Below the pieces are notes generated by a model, which saw only the letters and a list, made by a program, of their open reading frames with translations, was not told the origin of the DNA and ran no database searches. 64,000 nt of DNA from Ciona savignyi (lineage: Eukaryota > Chordata > Ascidiacea > Phlebobranchia > Cionidae): contig CH003229.1 in the NCBI GenBank assembly GCA_000149265.1, positions 1,029,446 through 1,093,445 of the forward strand. Direction: 5' to 3'. A program made the position numbers and the translations under genes. Shown one piece after another: positions 1-15,000 of the stretch. How positions within the stretch are numbered: the first letter of the stretch is position 1; each line of letters starts with the position of its first letter.

Positions 1-60
1 AGTTTTAAATCAATTTCAGATTCCAATAGTTTAAATTGATGCCAGGAATTGGGATTTTAC

Positions 61-3000
61 CTGAAACTTTTTTTTGTTTTCCCCTTCCCCAACTTTTTCT
101 GTATCTGAGCCACCTTCCTTAGAACTGGCAACATCCAAAGATTCCTCAACTTTTTCCATTATTGTTGGTGCGTCACTCAGAGCGTCCTGTAGTAAGATAG
201 GATATTCATGTTTATTCCCATGAATGGGGAAACCAAGGGGGTTAATGCACGGGTAATCGTCAGATCACCTCGCGCCCATCGTCGGGTTACTGGAGCTATT
301 GCAGTGTGTTGTGTATGATTCACATGTTCCTTTGATTACGTAGAACCCATTAATCTACTGGGTTCAGGCAATGTCCATTAAGTGCCTTGCCCAAGGACAC
401 AACCGACTAGCTAGCAACCAGTTATGTACCTTTAACCTTTTGGTTGAAAGGCGGCCTAAAAATTATGGGTCAACCTAGACACTAGCTATATAGTTATCTT
501 GGAATGGGCCTTTAAAGGTCCTCGCCTAAACCAGGTGGATTGATGGGGTCTACTTAAAGTAAAGAAAAGTCTCAAGCATACATAACGCATTGCGTTATCT
601 TTTGTAAACTGACTCAACTGTATAATAATGCTGCCTTACATTCATTCAGGTAATCGTTCACATATTTTCCCATTATCAGATATAATATAGGAATATCCTT
701 TTTCGTTACGGAACTTAAATAAATAATGTAGAGCTAAGTTTAGCAGGTCAAGTGATATTTTAGTGATTTTTACCTCAATATCATGCTCAGTGTAAATTTC
801 GGTATCCGATGAAACATCAGTGTTGTAAGTAGACTTTCCTACACTTGCTTCTTCATCCTGTCTTTGTTCCTGGTTTGTACAATTAGAGATAAATGTTTGG
901 CCGGCTGTAAATAAACTGTCTTTGGCAACAAAATAAGTAGGTTTATTGAAAATCAATTTAACTGTCCACTGTACAACAGTTGCATTGTGGATTGACAAAT
1001 AAAAGTTTTTTTGTTCACAAATTTTTTACAAATTTTAAATTATTAACAAAGGTCCTGCTTCGTGTTTTTTATTGCAAAAACCAAAAAATAAACTAAACTA
1101 AAAAAAAATTGAGTTAAAAAATTAGTGGAATTTTTCTCTGATTTTTAACCCAAAGGTGTTGAGATCACACCCTGACAGGTCTATAGTTTGATGCGTCCTT
1201 GGGGAGGCAGTTAGAATATTCATATTTATCCCCGTGAATGAGAAAACCAAGGGGGTTAACACACGAGCAACAACCAACTAGCTAGCGATCAGTTTTGAAC
1301 CTTAAACCTTTTGGTTGAAAGGTATCGTACTAAACCACCAGGCTAATCGACCGGACTGGCGTCTTTTGCATAAACACAGTAGATTTTTAAGATAAACATA
1401 AACTATAGCAATATTTATTTTGTATTCAACACACATGCAATAGATAAGAAAACTTAAATGCATGAGGTATTTTTATGATTTGCATGTTATTACTGTTGGG
1501 TTTCAGTTCTTAAATGCATAATAGGGATAGGATATAATTATGTTTATCTCTGTGAGTGGGAAAACAAAGGGGGTTAACACACAATCGTCAGATCACCTCG
1601 TGTCCACCCGTCGGTTTACCGGAGCTATTGCAGTGTGTTGTGTATGATTCACACATTCCTTCAATTTAGTAAAATATTCCCATTTCTAGGGATAAACATG
1701 AATATCCCACCCCCTATCACAGTAAGTATACTTACTTCATAATGACTTTCCACACTTGAGTTTACTTCTTGATAAATTTTAGCTTCCGTGATTGTTGCGC
1801 GACCAAATTCAACCGGTTGCACATTTTCCACAGTTTGAATAGTCTCTGTAACCTAAAATATATACATTTTAATTTGTATATAACAAGAGAATTGTTTAGA
1901 TACATTTCGATAAAACGTTTTTTCACCAAAACAAAAACATTTTTACATTTGTAGTCAGCATAACAGATAGAGACCTGTAATTCAGACACAATTGTTGCAT
2001 GTTTCAAGTTTAGCTAAAACCAAGTATCTGTATAATGATTTTTTTAAAATTCGATTTAAGTGTTTTCTTTAAACCAGATTTAAGCTATTTTAAATTGAAA
2101 CTAGATTTCATCTATTCATTTAAACCAGATTTATTAAATCCAGATGTAAGCTTTAATTTAAACCAGATTTAAGCTGTTTTTTGAAACCTAATTTCATTTA
2201 TTCATTTAAACCAGGTTTATTAAATCCAGATTTAAGCTTTAATTTAAATTAAACCAGGTTTTCATTTTGTTTACATCATATTTTGTTTTCATAGCTAAAT
2301 AAGGTTCCAGCATACCAGACAAAGAAATTTGAGATGAAATACCTTATCAGGATGGTTTTTTACATCACCATCATCATCATTGCTTTCCGACTCTGAACTC
2401 GAAGATAAATCTGCTTCCTGGACTTTCGCTTGTGTGGTCTGTGAAGTATGATATGATTAGTAATAATTGAAAATCTGGTTAAAGTAAGGCTCTGTGAAGT
2501 ATGATTGGTTTTTAACATGATCAATATGGCAGTGAGTGGTGAATCGTATAGGATAGGGTAGGATATTCATGTTTATTCCTGTGATTGGAAAAACCTAGGG
2601 AGTTAACACACAGACAATCGTCAGATTACGTCGCACCCACCGTTGGGTTACCAGAGCTATTGCATTGTATTGTGTATGATACACATGTTTCTTCAATTTA
2701 GTAAAACCAATTAAACCGCTGGGTTCAGGCAATGTCCGTTAAGTGCCTTGCCCAAGGACACAACCGACTAGCTAGAAACCAGATTCGTGGCTTCACCCTT
2801 TGGCTGAAAGGTGACACACTTAACCACTAGACTAAACTGTCGGACGATATAAACTACCTTCGTTAAATCCTGGGATTGACGCGCGATCGCTTCTGACAAA
2901 CGGTCGCCAAAACTGACATCGTCCTTTAGAATTTCTTCATTTGATTTCAATCGATACAGAGGCTTCTCGTGGCTTATTCGGCGAGTTTCGTCTTTTTCAG

Positions 3001-6000
3001 GGTAAAACAAACTCGGTCTGAGAACAAGATTTAATTTTTGTTTAAATTTGTTGTTATAAATTAGTGTTGTATTCTTGTATTGGAGGTACTTGGTAGTGAA
3101 TTGTAGTGAATGAAATTAAAGCGAAACACGTCGGGTTATATAGCACGAAACGCATGCAAAGATTGTTACATACCAAAGTATATGATTATTACACACATGC
3201 GGGCATGATTACAGGGCACACATGATTACAGGCAACAAAATAACTGTGTGGAAACCTGCACATATTACTACAGGGATAGAAATTAACGCATTTCCACAAC
3301 AATTAGTATCACAGATTCACAGGTTAAAATTTAGGATATTCGTGTTATTACACCGTGAAATGGAAAAACTCAACTAAGTCAATGCACGTTAATAGTTTAA
3401 TTGACGTTTTCTAATTTTTTTTTACCGGGTTAAGTTTCAAACCCATGACAGGCTTGTCCCTTACACCGTTTCTTATATAGTTGGTATATGTATCTGTCGC
3501 GTTAACCATTAGGCCACACGACCTTACTAGACGCTTCCTACTTTTACCTTAGCTTTTGTGTTGCACGCATGCTGCCATCTTGTGATGAGCTGCTGGAAAA
3601 GGCGTCTGATTCCAATGTTTCATTGGCACGCGACCTGAAAAAAAAATGTTTTTGTTTATTTTATTTTTATTGTTTTATAGTTTTTTTTCATTAAGATTTG
3701 GAGCAACTTGACCTAAAAGCTAATGGACATCTCCATTGACAGAACAACTGTATCTATAGGATAATATATAGAATATTCTTGTTTTACCCAAGTGAATACT
3801 AAACTGAGTGTGAGTTTCCCTTAGGCATTTGTTAGATTACCTTGTGTTTAGGGTGGGGTTATCGGAGCTATTGCCGTAAGTTGCAATGATTAAGACGTTT
3901 TTTTTTTTGATGCACACTTTAGTTAAAATTGTACAATGACAGGTCTTACAATCTCTATACATTTGATATTATATTGGCAAAGTGTATGTTAGTCTTAATA
4001 TTTTAATTTGCAAAAACTAAAATCCTTTTTATTTAGAAAAAAACTCTGTTTAAACAAAAAATATTTTTTCCCGCGGTAGACCTATCATTGTCTTGTGGCA
4101 CAGTAGTGTGTCCTGGCACACTGGTTGCAGAGCACTGCACCAACCAACTAATCTATTAACAGACGTTTTTTTTTAATTTGCAATAACATGGATATTACCT
4201 GGAGTATGATGCAGCATCACTCTCAGAGTTGTAGGCGGAATCCTGTGAACCTTGCTTCTGACTGCAAGTTAAGTAGCCACATAAATGAAGATAATACTAG
4301 AGCAGACATGTGCAAACTACGGAATGCATGCCAAATGCGACTGTGTCTCTTATTTTGGCATGCTGGACGACAGTCAAAAATTGTGCCCAATCCTGTACTA
4401 CAGCATATGAGATGTTTACTAATTGTTACTTGACAAATTCCTGTTTTTGTTCAATGTTTTCAATTAAAAATAATAGGATACTCATTTGAACACCATAGAT
4501 AAAAGGAGTAAGAGCATCATGTATGATAAACTTCTATTGAAAAGCATTGTATGTTTGATGTCCAATATGTCAGAAAAGATAGTATATTTTACAGTATTTT
4601 ATAGCTTAGTTTTGTTTTCCATGGTGAAAAACACGCAAGAGACACAACGATAAACCTTCAAATTATAAAAAAATGACAAGTTACTACTAACACCTAAAGA
4701 CATAAATCATGCAGTTTAAAAAAAGTAGTTGCAAAGTTCCATCATTCTTATACCTTGGCATGTTGCTTTGAAATGCGGCGACCACACTTGCGAGTGGCGC
4801 CACCTTCTGGAACATTTCCCGTGCACTTCGGTCGACGGGAACCACTGGTTCCTCCTCTATGAGGGGGAGTTGGGGAATCCCCTGGAACCACAGGTGGTTG
4901 GAATCTCATATTCGGGTTTTAACTGCTCATTAAAACTATGGAAACTATCTTAACCCTTCCCTAAACACTAATCTCAACGCCAACTACATGTTTAATAAGA
5001 CGTTGGGATCGATGTGATATTTATGTTTATCACTGTGAATGGAAAACCAAGGGGGTTATCACACGGGCAATCGTCTGATCACCTCGTGCCCATTGTCAGG
5101 TTACTGAAGCTATTATAGTGTGTTGTGTATGATTCACATGCGACGATTGCCCTTGTGTTAACACCACGTGGGTTTACCATTTACGGGATAAACACGAATC
5201 CCAGTCATTGTCCCAAAAAATCCCAAGCCATAAAAATAAAGATTACCTCTTTTTTCGCAGTCGGTTTCGAGTTCTCGAGTTCTTTGTTCATTGACTCGAT
5301 GAAATCTTCATCAACCGAATCAAAGTTTCTCTTCTGTTGCCCCGTGATCAATCGTTCCGGGTCAACGACTTCCCTCTCCCCCGATCCAAGACTACGTGCT
5401 GAGATCTCGCTGTAGTTTTTCCTGATCGATTTGAAATACGTGAGTGGATAGGGTATTTATGTTTTATCCCCGTGAATGGGAAACCAAGGGGGTTAACACA
5501 TGGACAATCGTTAGATCACCTCGCACCCATCGTCGGGTTACCGGAGCTTTTGCAGTATGTTGTGTATGATTCACACATTTCTTCAATTTGATAGAACCTA
5601 TTAATCTGCTTGGTTCAAGGTTTTTTCTTGTCCAAGAATACAACCGACTAGGTATATATTAATGTTTTATTTCCATGAGTGGGAAAATGCAGAAAATTTA
5701 TCATAGAACAGACCAGATTTCCTTTGTCAATTATCAGGACACCTAAGACATTGCAGTGTGTCACATTATTGAGATGTTTCTACTGTTTTGGTTCAACCCA
5801 ATAAACCAATAGTTATTGGTACAGACTATGTCATTTTTTCCTTGTTTGAATCCCAAATCATTCCAAAATGCCATTAGTCTGGTTTCAATCCAAAATACCA
5901 ATAATCTGGTTTCAATCTAAAATACCATTAATCTGGTTTCAATTTAAAATACCAAATCTGGTTTTAATCCAAAACTGTATGTGGCTGAACTGAACTATAT

Positions 6001-9000
6001 TACTCAGGGGACAGCCATTAATGGACGTTGTACCGAAAATGATTATTTGTTTATAAACTTGTCCCTTTTAGAAACTATGGTAAAATATTAATTGCTTGCT
6101 TTCTGAAAATATATGGTTTTATAAAAAAATATGGTTCCCAAAAATTCTCTGTAATAAAACTTGAACATAACTCAAAGGCAGTTTAAATTTGTGTAAAATT
6201 CAATTGAATCTTACCCATCAGCAGGCTGTATGCTGCCCGCTGGTTGACATACTGTTGTTTTGACGCATTTTTTCGATCGAGTGGTTCAAATAATCTCACC
6301 TGACATGGACCGGCCATATTTCTTCTTCATTCACGTCATTATCCACGTCACTATCACTGTGATCCCCACCCACATGGTCATATGCACTGGGGGAATCAGA
6401 GAGTGGGACATATGCATTCAATCTTCCTGTCTGTATTTGGAAACAAAATTATAAATTGTATTTGGCGGTTCTATTGGTTCGGTGTCGAAAATAAAAAATT
6501 ATTATTTCACTTTAAATTTGAAAAGATAGGATAAGATATTCATGTTTATCCCATGAAATGGGAAAACAAATGGGGTTAACACACGGGCAATTGTGAGATC
6601 ACCTCGCGCCCACCGCCGGGTTACCGGAGCTATTACAGTGTGTTGTGTATAATAGACACGTTTCTTTAATTTGGTAAAACCCATTATTCCGCTGGGTTTA
6701 GGCAATGTCCGTTAAGTACCTTTGCCCAAGTACACATACTGGATATTCATGTTCATCCCTGTGTGTAGTATAAGATGGGCTCTAAATTGGTGGGACTGGA
6801 GCCATTTAAATGTGTTAAAAAGATTAAAATGTTTCTCATGATTTAGTGAAACAAATTAATCCACTGGGTTAACTTACACATAGTGGCTTACCCAAGGACA
6901 CAACCAAATAAATTTAGTGGTTGGTTTTTAGTTTATTTCATTTTGCTTATTTGAGATACGGTAGTCACTAGTGCTCATACGTTAAGTTGAAAGTGTGAAA
7001 TAAAGTGTTTTAATTTACCGCCATTATTGTTCTCAATTTTGGGGAAATTTTTGGGACCACCCAATTATCATCAACTATATTGTCGTCTTTTGCCTCCTCG
7101 CTTGATTCACTGGTGTTCGAGTCTTTTCTTTGATGATTAGTGGATGATTCACCATCAACCGTTGTGAAGTTAACCTCAGTGCTGAATTCCTGGTCTTGTT
7201 CTTTTACAGTTGTTTCTAGAAGCAACATTTATTGTTGTTGGTGTTAAAAATCCTTTTAAATCAAACAGTCATGAAGTCTGTATGTGGATAAACCAAACAC
7301 AACTCAAATAAAAACCAAAGCTAAAGAAGATCCATTGATTTGATTTAGAGCAGGGATTCTTAAACTGGGGGGTGTGAAAGCTTCACAAGGGGGGCACGAG
7401 TATGACAATGAGAGATTGGTCTAATAAACGCAGCAGATCTTAGGTGTGCGTTGTCTACAACAAACCTTAAATTAAATGACTAGTTTCCCCAAAAACAGTT
7501 GCATCCTTCACACTAAGCAGGAAAATGGCAAATAATTTATTGTTCCATTTTTCTTGAGTTTGAATTTTGAGCCTTGGTGAGCTGTGAGCATGAATGACAA
7601 ATGACAAGTGGGGCGCGAATAAAAAAGTTTATGAACCTCTGATTTAGAGTTCTTCTAATAATAAAGTAAATTACTTATAATTTGTTTTGTGAAAACCGAC
7701 TATTTAGCAACCAGTTTCGTACCTGCAACCTTTCTGTTAAAAGGCACCACAATAAACCACCAGACTAAGCGGTCAGACAACTTAACTAGAAACTTATCAA
7801 ACATCATCTATGGGATTTTTATGTTAAATATAGAAAACGAATTACTTATAATTTGTGAAAACTCAGGTAACAAACCTAGAAGTTGAGAAAAAGTGTGTCT
7901 GAAGCATAAGCTCTACTATCTACTTAACGCTTCTTCATGAGTCAGATACTCTTATTGCATCTTTGATGTTTAGGATATTAATGTTTATCCCCGTGAATGG
8001 GAAAACCAAGGGGGTTAACACACGGGGAATTGTCAGATCACCTGGTGCCCATCGTCGGGTTACCGGAGCTCAGATGACAAACCTAGGAGTTGAGAAAAAG
8101 TGGCATCCACATAAGCCTTTGCGATCATCTCATCTTTCCTTGAGGCTTTTGCTCCAGGTTCGCTGGAAGATCCGTGGTTGAGAGCTTCTCGGAGAGATTC
8201 CGGACTCAGGTTTCTCACGCGCTCGGAAAGTGGCGTCCTGTCCCTTGTGCGGGTGGATGAGCGGAGGGAACCTTGGAAATACCAGCTATAGCTTATTCAA
8301 TAACAGCGTCATTTTACAGGCATACGAAAGGTTGCTGGATGCCAGGTGTTGAAGCTATTCAACAGTCGGCATGATGATCGAACAGTGGTCAATAAGTGAC
8401 TACTTAAATAATGCTCCAGTGTTAAAAGGTTAATTTAGTTAGTGATGCCAGGTTAATTTAGTAAGTGATGCCAGGTTAATTTAGTAAGTGATGCCAGGTT
8501 GATTTAGTAAGTGATGCCAGGTTAATTTAGTTAGTGATGCCAGGTTAATTTAGTAAGTGATGCCAGGTTAATTTAGTTAGTGATGCCAGGTTAATTTAGT
8601 AAGTGATGCCAGGTTAATTTAGTAAGTGATGCCAGGTTAATTTAGTAAGTGATGCCAGGTTAATTTAGTTAGTGATGCCAGGTTAATTTAGTAAGTGATG
8701 CCAGGTTAATTTAGTAAGTGATGCCAGGTTGATTTAGTAAGTGATGCCAGGTTAATTTAGTTAGTGATGCCAGGTTAATTTAGTAAGTGATGCCAGGTTA
8801 ATTTAGTAAGTGATGCCAGGTTAATTTAGTTAGTGATGCCAGGTTAATTTAGTTAGTGATGCCAGGTTAATTTAGTAAGTGATGCCAGGTTAATTTAGTT
8901 AGTGATGCCAGGTTAATTTAGTAAGTGATGCCAGGTTAATTTAGTAAGTGATGCCAGGTTAATTTAGTAAGTGATGCCAGGTTAATTTAGTAAGTGATGC

Positions 9001-12000
9001 CAGGTTAATTTAGTTAGTGATGCCAGGTTAATTTAGTAAGTGATGCCAGGTTGATTTAGTAAGTGATGCCAGGTTAATTTAGTAAGTGATGCCAGGTTAA
9101 TTTAGTAAGTGATGCCAGGTTAATTTAGTAAGTGATGCCAGGTTAATTTAGTTAGTGATGCCAGGTTAATTTAGTAAGTGATGCCAGATAGCTTATTAAG
9201 TAACAGCATAGTTTTGTGGGCATACGAACTGTTGTTGGATTAAAACCTATCATTAGCGGTTGGTTGTGTGTTTGGGTAAGGAACATAGCGAAAATGGTGT
9301 GAAGAAAGTGGATTATTGGATTGAACTAAAATAGCAGAAATTTCTTGATTATTTACAAGACACTAGAATAGAGCAAGTAGCCCAACAATGAGGTATTGGT
9401 AAGGAGATTGCCTGTGTGATATGTTAATTTCCTGTTCATTTTCATATTCACAGGGATAGAACAAAATTAAAATATTATTATTCTTTCAAAATACCAGCAA
9501 TTTCAATGAATTGCAAAATAAACTGAATGAAAATCCAAAATCCTCTATTCAAAAGGTAAATTCAAACTTCTACAGTACTTTTACAGCAGAATAGTGTATA
9601 CAAACTAATCTGACCAAAATCATAAAGTGAGAACTATAATTTTTAGAAAGTGTTTATTTTATTTTTAATTGGTATGTTTTTTTTCAGATCTTACAAATCC
9701 ATGTAAGGTGCCAATTAAAGTACAAAGAAATATGGATTTGGCTTTACATTAGTAAAGGTCAAAATATGGATTTTTTATATTGGTTTAATACCCATCCATA
9801 CTTGAGAGTGAGTGAAGAGATTCCACGTCGCTGTCAGTGTTGCCTTCTGTCATAGTTTCTGCATCTTTTAACACTGATCCATTTTGTGTCGGCAGCTAAT
9901 GAAGCAATATGCTTTTTATATTAGGATATTCATGTTTATCCCCGTGAATGGAAAAACCAAGGGGGTTAATAACACACGGGCAATCGTCAGATCACCTTGC
10001 AACCACAGTATGCATTTTATATTCAGGTTAATTAGGTCTTTTGATAAAATGAATAATAGAATAGCAATGTAAATGTGTTGACCTCATGCATACGGGTTCT
10101 ATAATGAGTGGATGTGATCTTCATTTATCTCTTTCTAATGCAACTGTGTTGTGTTAGGGTGGTTCACATGATTTTAATTTTCAAATGATTAACTTTAAAA
10201 ATTCCAAATGAAATAATACATGGAATACTATCACACAGGCATTGTTCAGATTACCTCTTGCAACAGATTTTAACATATATACACACCACTCAGCATTAAA
10301 TTGCTAGACAAGGTACAAAGCTTCAGCAACCGTTAAGAGCAAGCATTTTGTCAATGCCAGATACATATCTACCGAGCTTAGTAGATATGATGAGAATCAG
10401 GCACTAAACTTTACCTGATACAAATCGCTAAAATGGCGAAACATTACACATGCATGCAAACGTAAGGTCAAAACAGGCAAACATAGGAGAAAATTTCTAC
10501 TTTTCATAACAGAACAGAAAATAAAAAAGTGCATGCACCTCTGGATTCATTTTACGAGCAAAACGCATCAAAATGTTCTGTTTATGATCTTGTAGATATC
10601 TCCACATCAAGGCGTCGTTTTCATTCTCAGTGCCCGGCAATATTTCGCCATTGGGTGGCGCATTCTTAAGCAATGTAAGATAAACCAATGGGATTAGTGC
10701 TGAACTGTCATGTGGGAGAATAGTTAGTTTAATCTATTTATATACGACTTGCCATTAATTTATTTTTATTCTTTTTTATTTTTATTTTAAAATTTATTTT
10801 TAGGAATGTAAACCTTTCATTTGCCATTTAAGAATGTAGCCTGGTTATGAGTCCATCATAGGTTTGCCCCAGAAAAATAACATAAAGTAGATAGATACGG
10901 AGAGTAACTTAAAATGCACCAAACTTAAAGCCAAGGCATAAAGGGCTTGCAAACTTGACTTGCCAGTCAATTCATGCAAGAAACTAAGGGAAAACTGAAC
11001 ATGTTACTGCATAGAAAACCATACCGCACATGCACAAAGCTAGAATCACCTTCATTTCCATGTGTCTTAAGAATCGTTCAATAGTTTCCTCTGCAACGGC
11101 AGCGATTTCTCGTTCATCTCTGTGCAGAGATGAGTCTCGCACTTGAAGAGAATAATTTGTTATATCTTTTATTCAAAATTAAAAGGTTTGCCTTTATTAA
11201 TATTTTGTAATATAAATTAAAAAAATGACATTTGCTGATGTATGTAACGGTTGCATTATAAAGAGAATTGTTAAACGAATAGTCACAAAAACTAATTATT
11301 TGTTAAAATTTACAACGATCAAAATAAAGAGTTCCACTTTTAGATAAGTTGTAAGTTGTGTTAAGTTTTATTTAAAACTTTATCTTTTATGGGTATTGGA
11401 TAAGGATGCTAAATACTGTTTGTCAGATGTGGAAATTTTGTTTTATCAAAAGTAGATTTTTTAGGCCTATTTTTTAATAGAAAGGAAATTATATGAATAC
11501 TTTTATAATCCAATAACTACCTAATTATGCCTTATTCAACCTACTTATTAATAAATAGTAAGTTTGCGTCGTTTAACCTTTTGGTAATCCCAAATATCAA
11601 ACAAAAATGTTTGTTACAGAACAGGAAGATTAAAACACCATAAAACGAAGTTATTAAAGCATGTGGTGTTTAAACAGATGTCTATAAATTAAAAATACAA
11701 CGGACACTGCATACATAGCTGAGCGAAATAAACCATCAAATAAAAAATGTCCAAGAAGCAGCAGCTTTAATATCTACTTTATTGCTTCTTTATATCCGAC
11801 CGGTTAGTCTGGTGGTTAAGTGCATCGCCATTCAGCAGATTCAACCAAAGGGTTACAGGTTCAAAACTGGCCGCTAACTATTGTGTCCTTGGGCAAGGCA
11901 CTTAACGAACATTGCCTGAACCCAGCGGATTAATGGGTTTTACAAAATTGAAGGAACATATGAACATTATGAGCTTACTTTCTTCGAGTTTAGGAAGAAG

Positions 12001-15000
12001 AATGGTGGCGATTGCATCTTCCAGTTGTTGCTTCATGTCATATTGGGGATGGTGAGGTTCTGTTTTGAAAATAAAATTTAAAAAAAAATAATTGAAATAA
12101 AATAACTATTTTTCAATCTTAGTTAGAGCAGCAGGGGGTTTGTTGATGGTTTAATAAAAAATGATAATTGACCATTCTATTGTCCGTTGGATTAGTCTGG
12201 TAGGTTAGTACGTCGCCTTTCAACCAAAGGGTTGTAAGTTTGAAACTGGCCGTTTGCTAGTCGGTTGTGTTCTTGAGCAAGGCACTTAACGGACATTGCC
12301 TGAACCCAGCGGATTAATGGGTTCTAGTAAATTAAAGGAACATGTCTATTGCCTGTGTGTTAATCTTGGTTTTCCCATTCACAGGGATAAACATGATTAT
12401 CCTATCCTAATGTCATTTCCAAGACCACACCTAAAACTATTAAAGCCTTTTTGAGTGACACCAGGGCTTGTTTGAAAAATGTATGGAAATATATTTACCA
12501 GTTTCATCTACATTACTTGTGTTTGTATCATCTGGTTGATTTTCTTCCACCGTTTGTAACGACACTTCGATCTAAATGATGCAAGCTCTTAGAAATTAGG
12601 ATACGATAGGATATACGTGTTTATTTCTATGAATGGGAAAACCATGGGGGTTAACACATGAGCAATCGTCAGATCACCTTGCGCCAATCGTCGGGTTACC
12701 GGAGCTATTGCAGTGTGTTGTGTATAACAGATATAATAGACGCCCTAAAAATTAAACATTCTTATGCTGACTCTTAATGTTGAAATTGTTTTCCAAGTGC
12801 CATAAAAGGGAACTTCCTATTGTAAGTAGTTCCTCCTTGAAACCATAAAACATGAATTTATGAGCAACTGTGGTTTGAGTACAAACAAGTTCAACAGAAG
12901 GTACCTTAAATGTATTTACAAGATACCTGTTAGGGATATCGTTATCTAAATCAGTCAGGATTCCTAAACTATTTTAGAAATAATATTTTTGAACCTAGAA
13001 TTTAAATTTCTCAAAATACATTTGAATGGCCAGTTTTCATTAATAAAAACATTTTTCATATGATTTAAAAATAGTTTTGCTGTATGATACATAATTTGTA
13101 ATTATAATTATTAGCATTACTGACTAAAAAAAACAAATTGTATAGAGGCAGTTGACCACTAATTTTGAATCGCTGAAATCATTCTAAAATTGACATATCT
13201 AATACCTATATAACTAAACAATATATGGGTAAGTTTTTAAAATAAAGAAATAATAATTTTCTATTAACCGAATGCTCTTGATTTGATTCAATATCTTCAT
13301 CTTTGTCCAGTTGAGTATCTGAAATTTAAAATTTGTTTTTGTCGAAAATGTTTTATGTCTAGGGTAAACCTTATGTGCCCTTATGCAGCCCATATTGATC
13401 GCATCTGATAGAATAGATATTCATGTTTATCTCCGTGAAGGGGAAACCACGGGGGTTAACACACGGTCAATCGCCAGATCACCTCGCGCCCACCGTCGGG
13501 TTACCGAAGCTATTACAGTGTGTTGTGTATCATTCACACACTGCTTTAATTCAGTAGAACCCATTTATCTGCTTGGTTCAGGCAATGTCCTTGAAGTGCC
13601 TTGCCCAAGGACACAACTGACTAGCTAGCGACCAGTTTCGAATCTGCAACCTTTCGGTTGAAATGTGACGCACTTAACCGTCAGACAAACCGGTCGAACA
13701 TTTAATCGACATCTTTATACATTTACATATCATAACAGCCGATGCTACTTTTTACTTTGAATTTATTTTCCAATTGTTTTGGAGAAACGGCAGAGGTAGG
13801 CTAAATAACCTTAATTGGTAAGCTAACATAATATCGGAGTCAGTTGTCAGTTGACAATTCAGATTAATATATGATAGCCTACATTTTGATAAGCTTTTTA
13901 ATTATGATGTGCAGTATCGTTACTTTTTTCCTGTTCTTTTGGTTTTATTGACATTCATAGTGATTTCTTCTATTCGCCAGGTGTTTATCGATAAAAAAAC
14001 TTAAATAAATCATCGCGTTTATTATTTTCCTATAAAAAACGAATTTCTACAACGGGGATTTCCCTAATTCCTTATTAAAATTTATGTAAAAAGTTGATTA
14101 GGGGAGTTGTAAACAAGAGAGTAAACTTAAAAACTTTTGGCAGTTTATTGCGTAACTTACCAAAAAATAAAATAAATACTCTTTATGGTTAATTGGGTAA
14201 ATTAAGTCATTTACGCAGTAAATACATCGGACCGAATAGCTTGATGGGTTAGTAAGTTTTAACTGGCTGTACGCTGCGCGATTACCCAATAAAATACTTC
14301 ACCTCTGTTTACCCCTTGTCTTACCCTGGTTAAACCCCGTTTAAAGTTAAAGCGCTGCTACAAAGTCGCATTTTAGTCGAAGGGTTGTTGTTTCAAATAT
14401 TGTCGTCTCAAACTTTTTAATCATACTCTGCAATGGCACCGGTAACCCGATTTCGGGCCCAAGGTAATCTGACGATAGCGAAGGTATTAACGCGTCTTGC
14501 GTATTTACGAGTATAAACAGGATATCCTAACCCATACAACATTCGTGGCGTACTATTAAGCCGACAAGTACGGTCAAGTATACATATACCGACTTCTATA
14601 CAAAAACGGTCCTTGTGCCCAGTAGCCTACATCATTGGTTCGAAACTTAGTAAAAAAAGTATTAAACCGACAAGATTTTTCACTCTCGAAAACACACAAA
14701 GGAGCAATAAGATATTTGGCCGTAATTACATGACTCTGTTAGTCAACCTGCTGGAAAAATCTCCTGCTTACCAGTAGCCGTCGTGACAGAGTGAAATGTA
14801 CGAGGAGGTTTTTCTGGCGATTCACCTGTTGAAACAAAAGTGCGATTTACTTCAATGGCAAACGTCAAATTCTATTTTCAGATATGCTAACTGAGACAAC
14901 CTGAATGTGGGCTTGGATAATTTGAGAACTTACCGATATCAGATAACTTACGGCCGGTTAGTATGTCGGTTTAGTGCGTCGCCTTTCAATCGAAAGGTTG

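Noticed and set aside
4753-4930. Alternative minus-strand reading starting MRFQPPVVPG
   Set aside because: It lacks an acceptor in phase. The frame with IPQLPLIEEEP fits both neighbouring exons.
4729-4953. Plus-strand 74-aa frame
   Set aside because: Shadow of a real minus-strand exon.
6217-6253. Mini-exon with YVNQRAAYSLLM on the minus strand
   Set aside because: Its phase does not fit between exons 6300-6430 and 5247-5409, which join perfectly without it.
8427-9185. CRISPR-like array
   Set aside because: Units are contiguous 23-bp repeats with no unique spacers, in a eukaryotic intron.
11798-11870. tRNA gene
   Set aside because: The tRNA-like sequences are SINE heads, followed by the SINE body and too diverged to fold as functional tRNAs.
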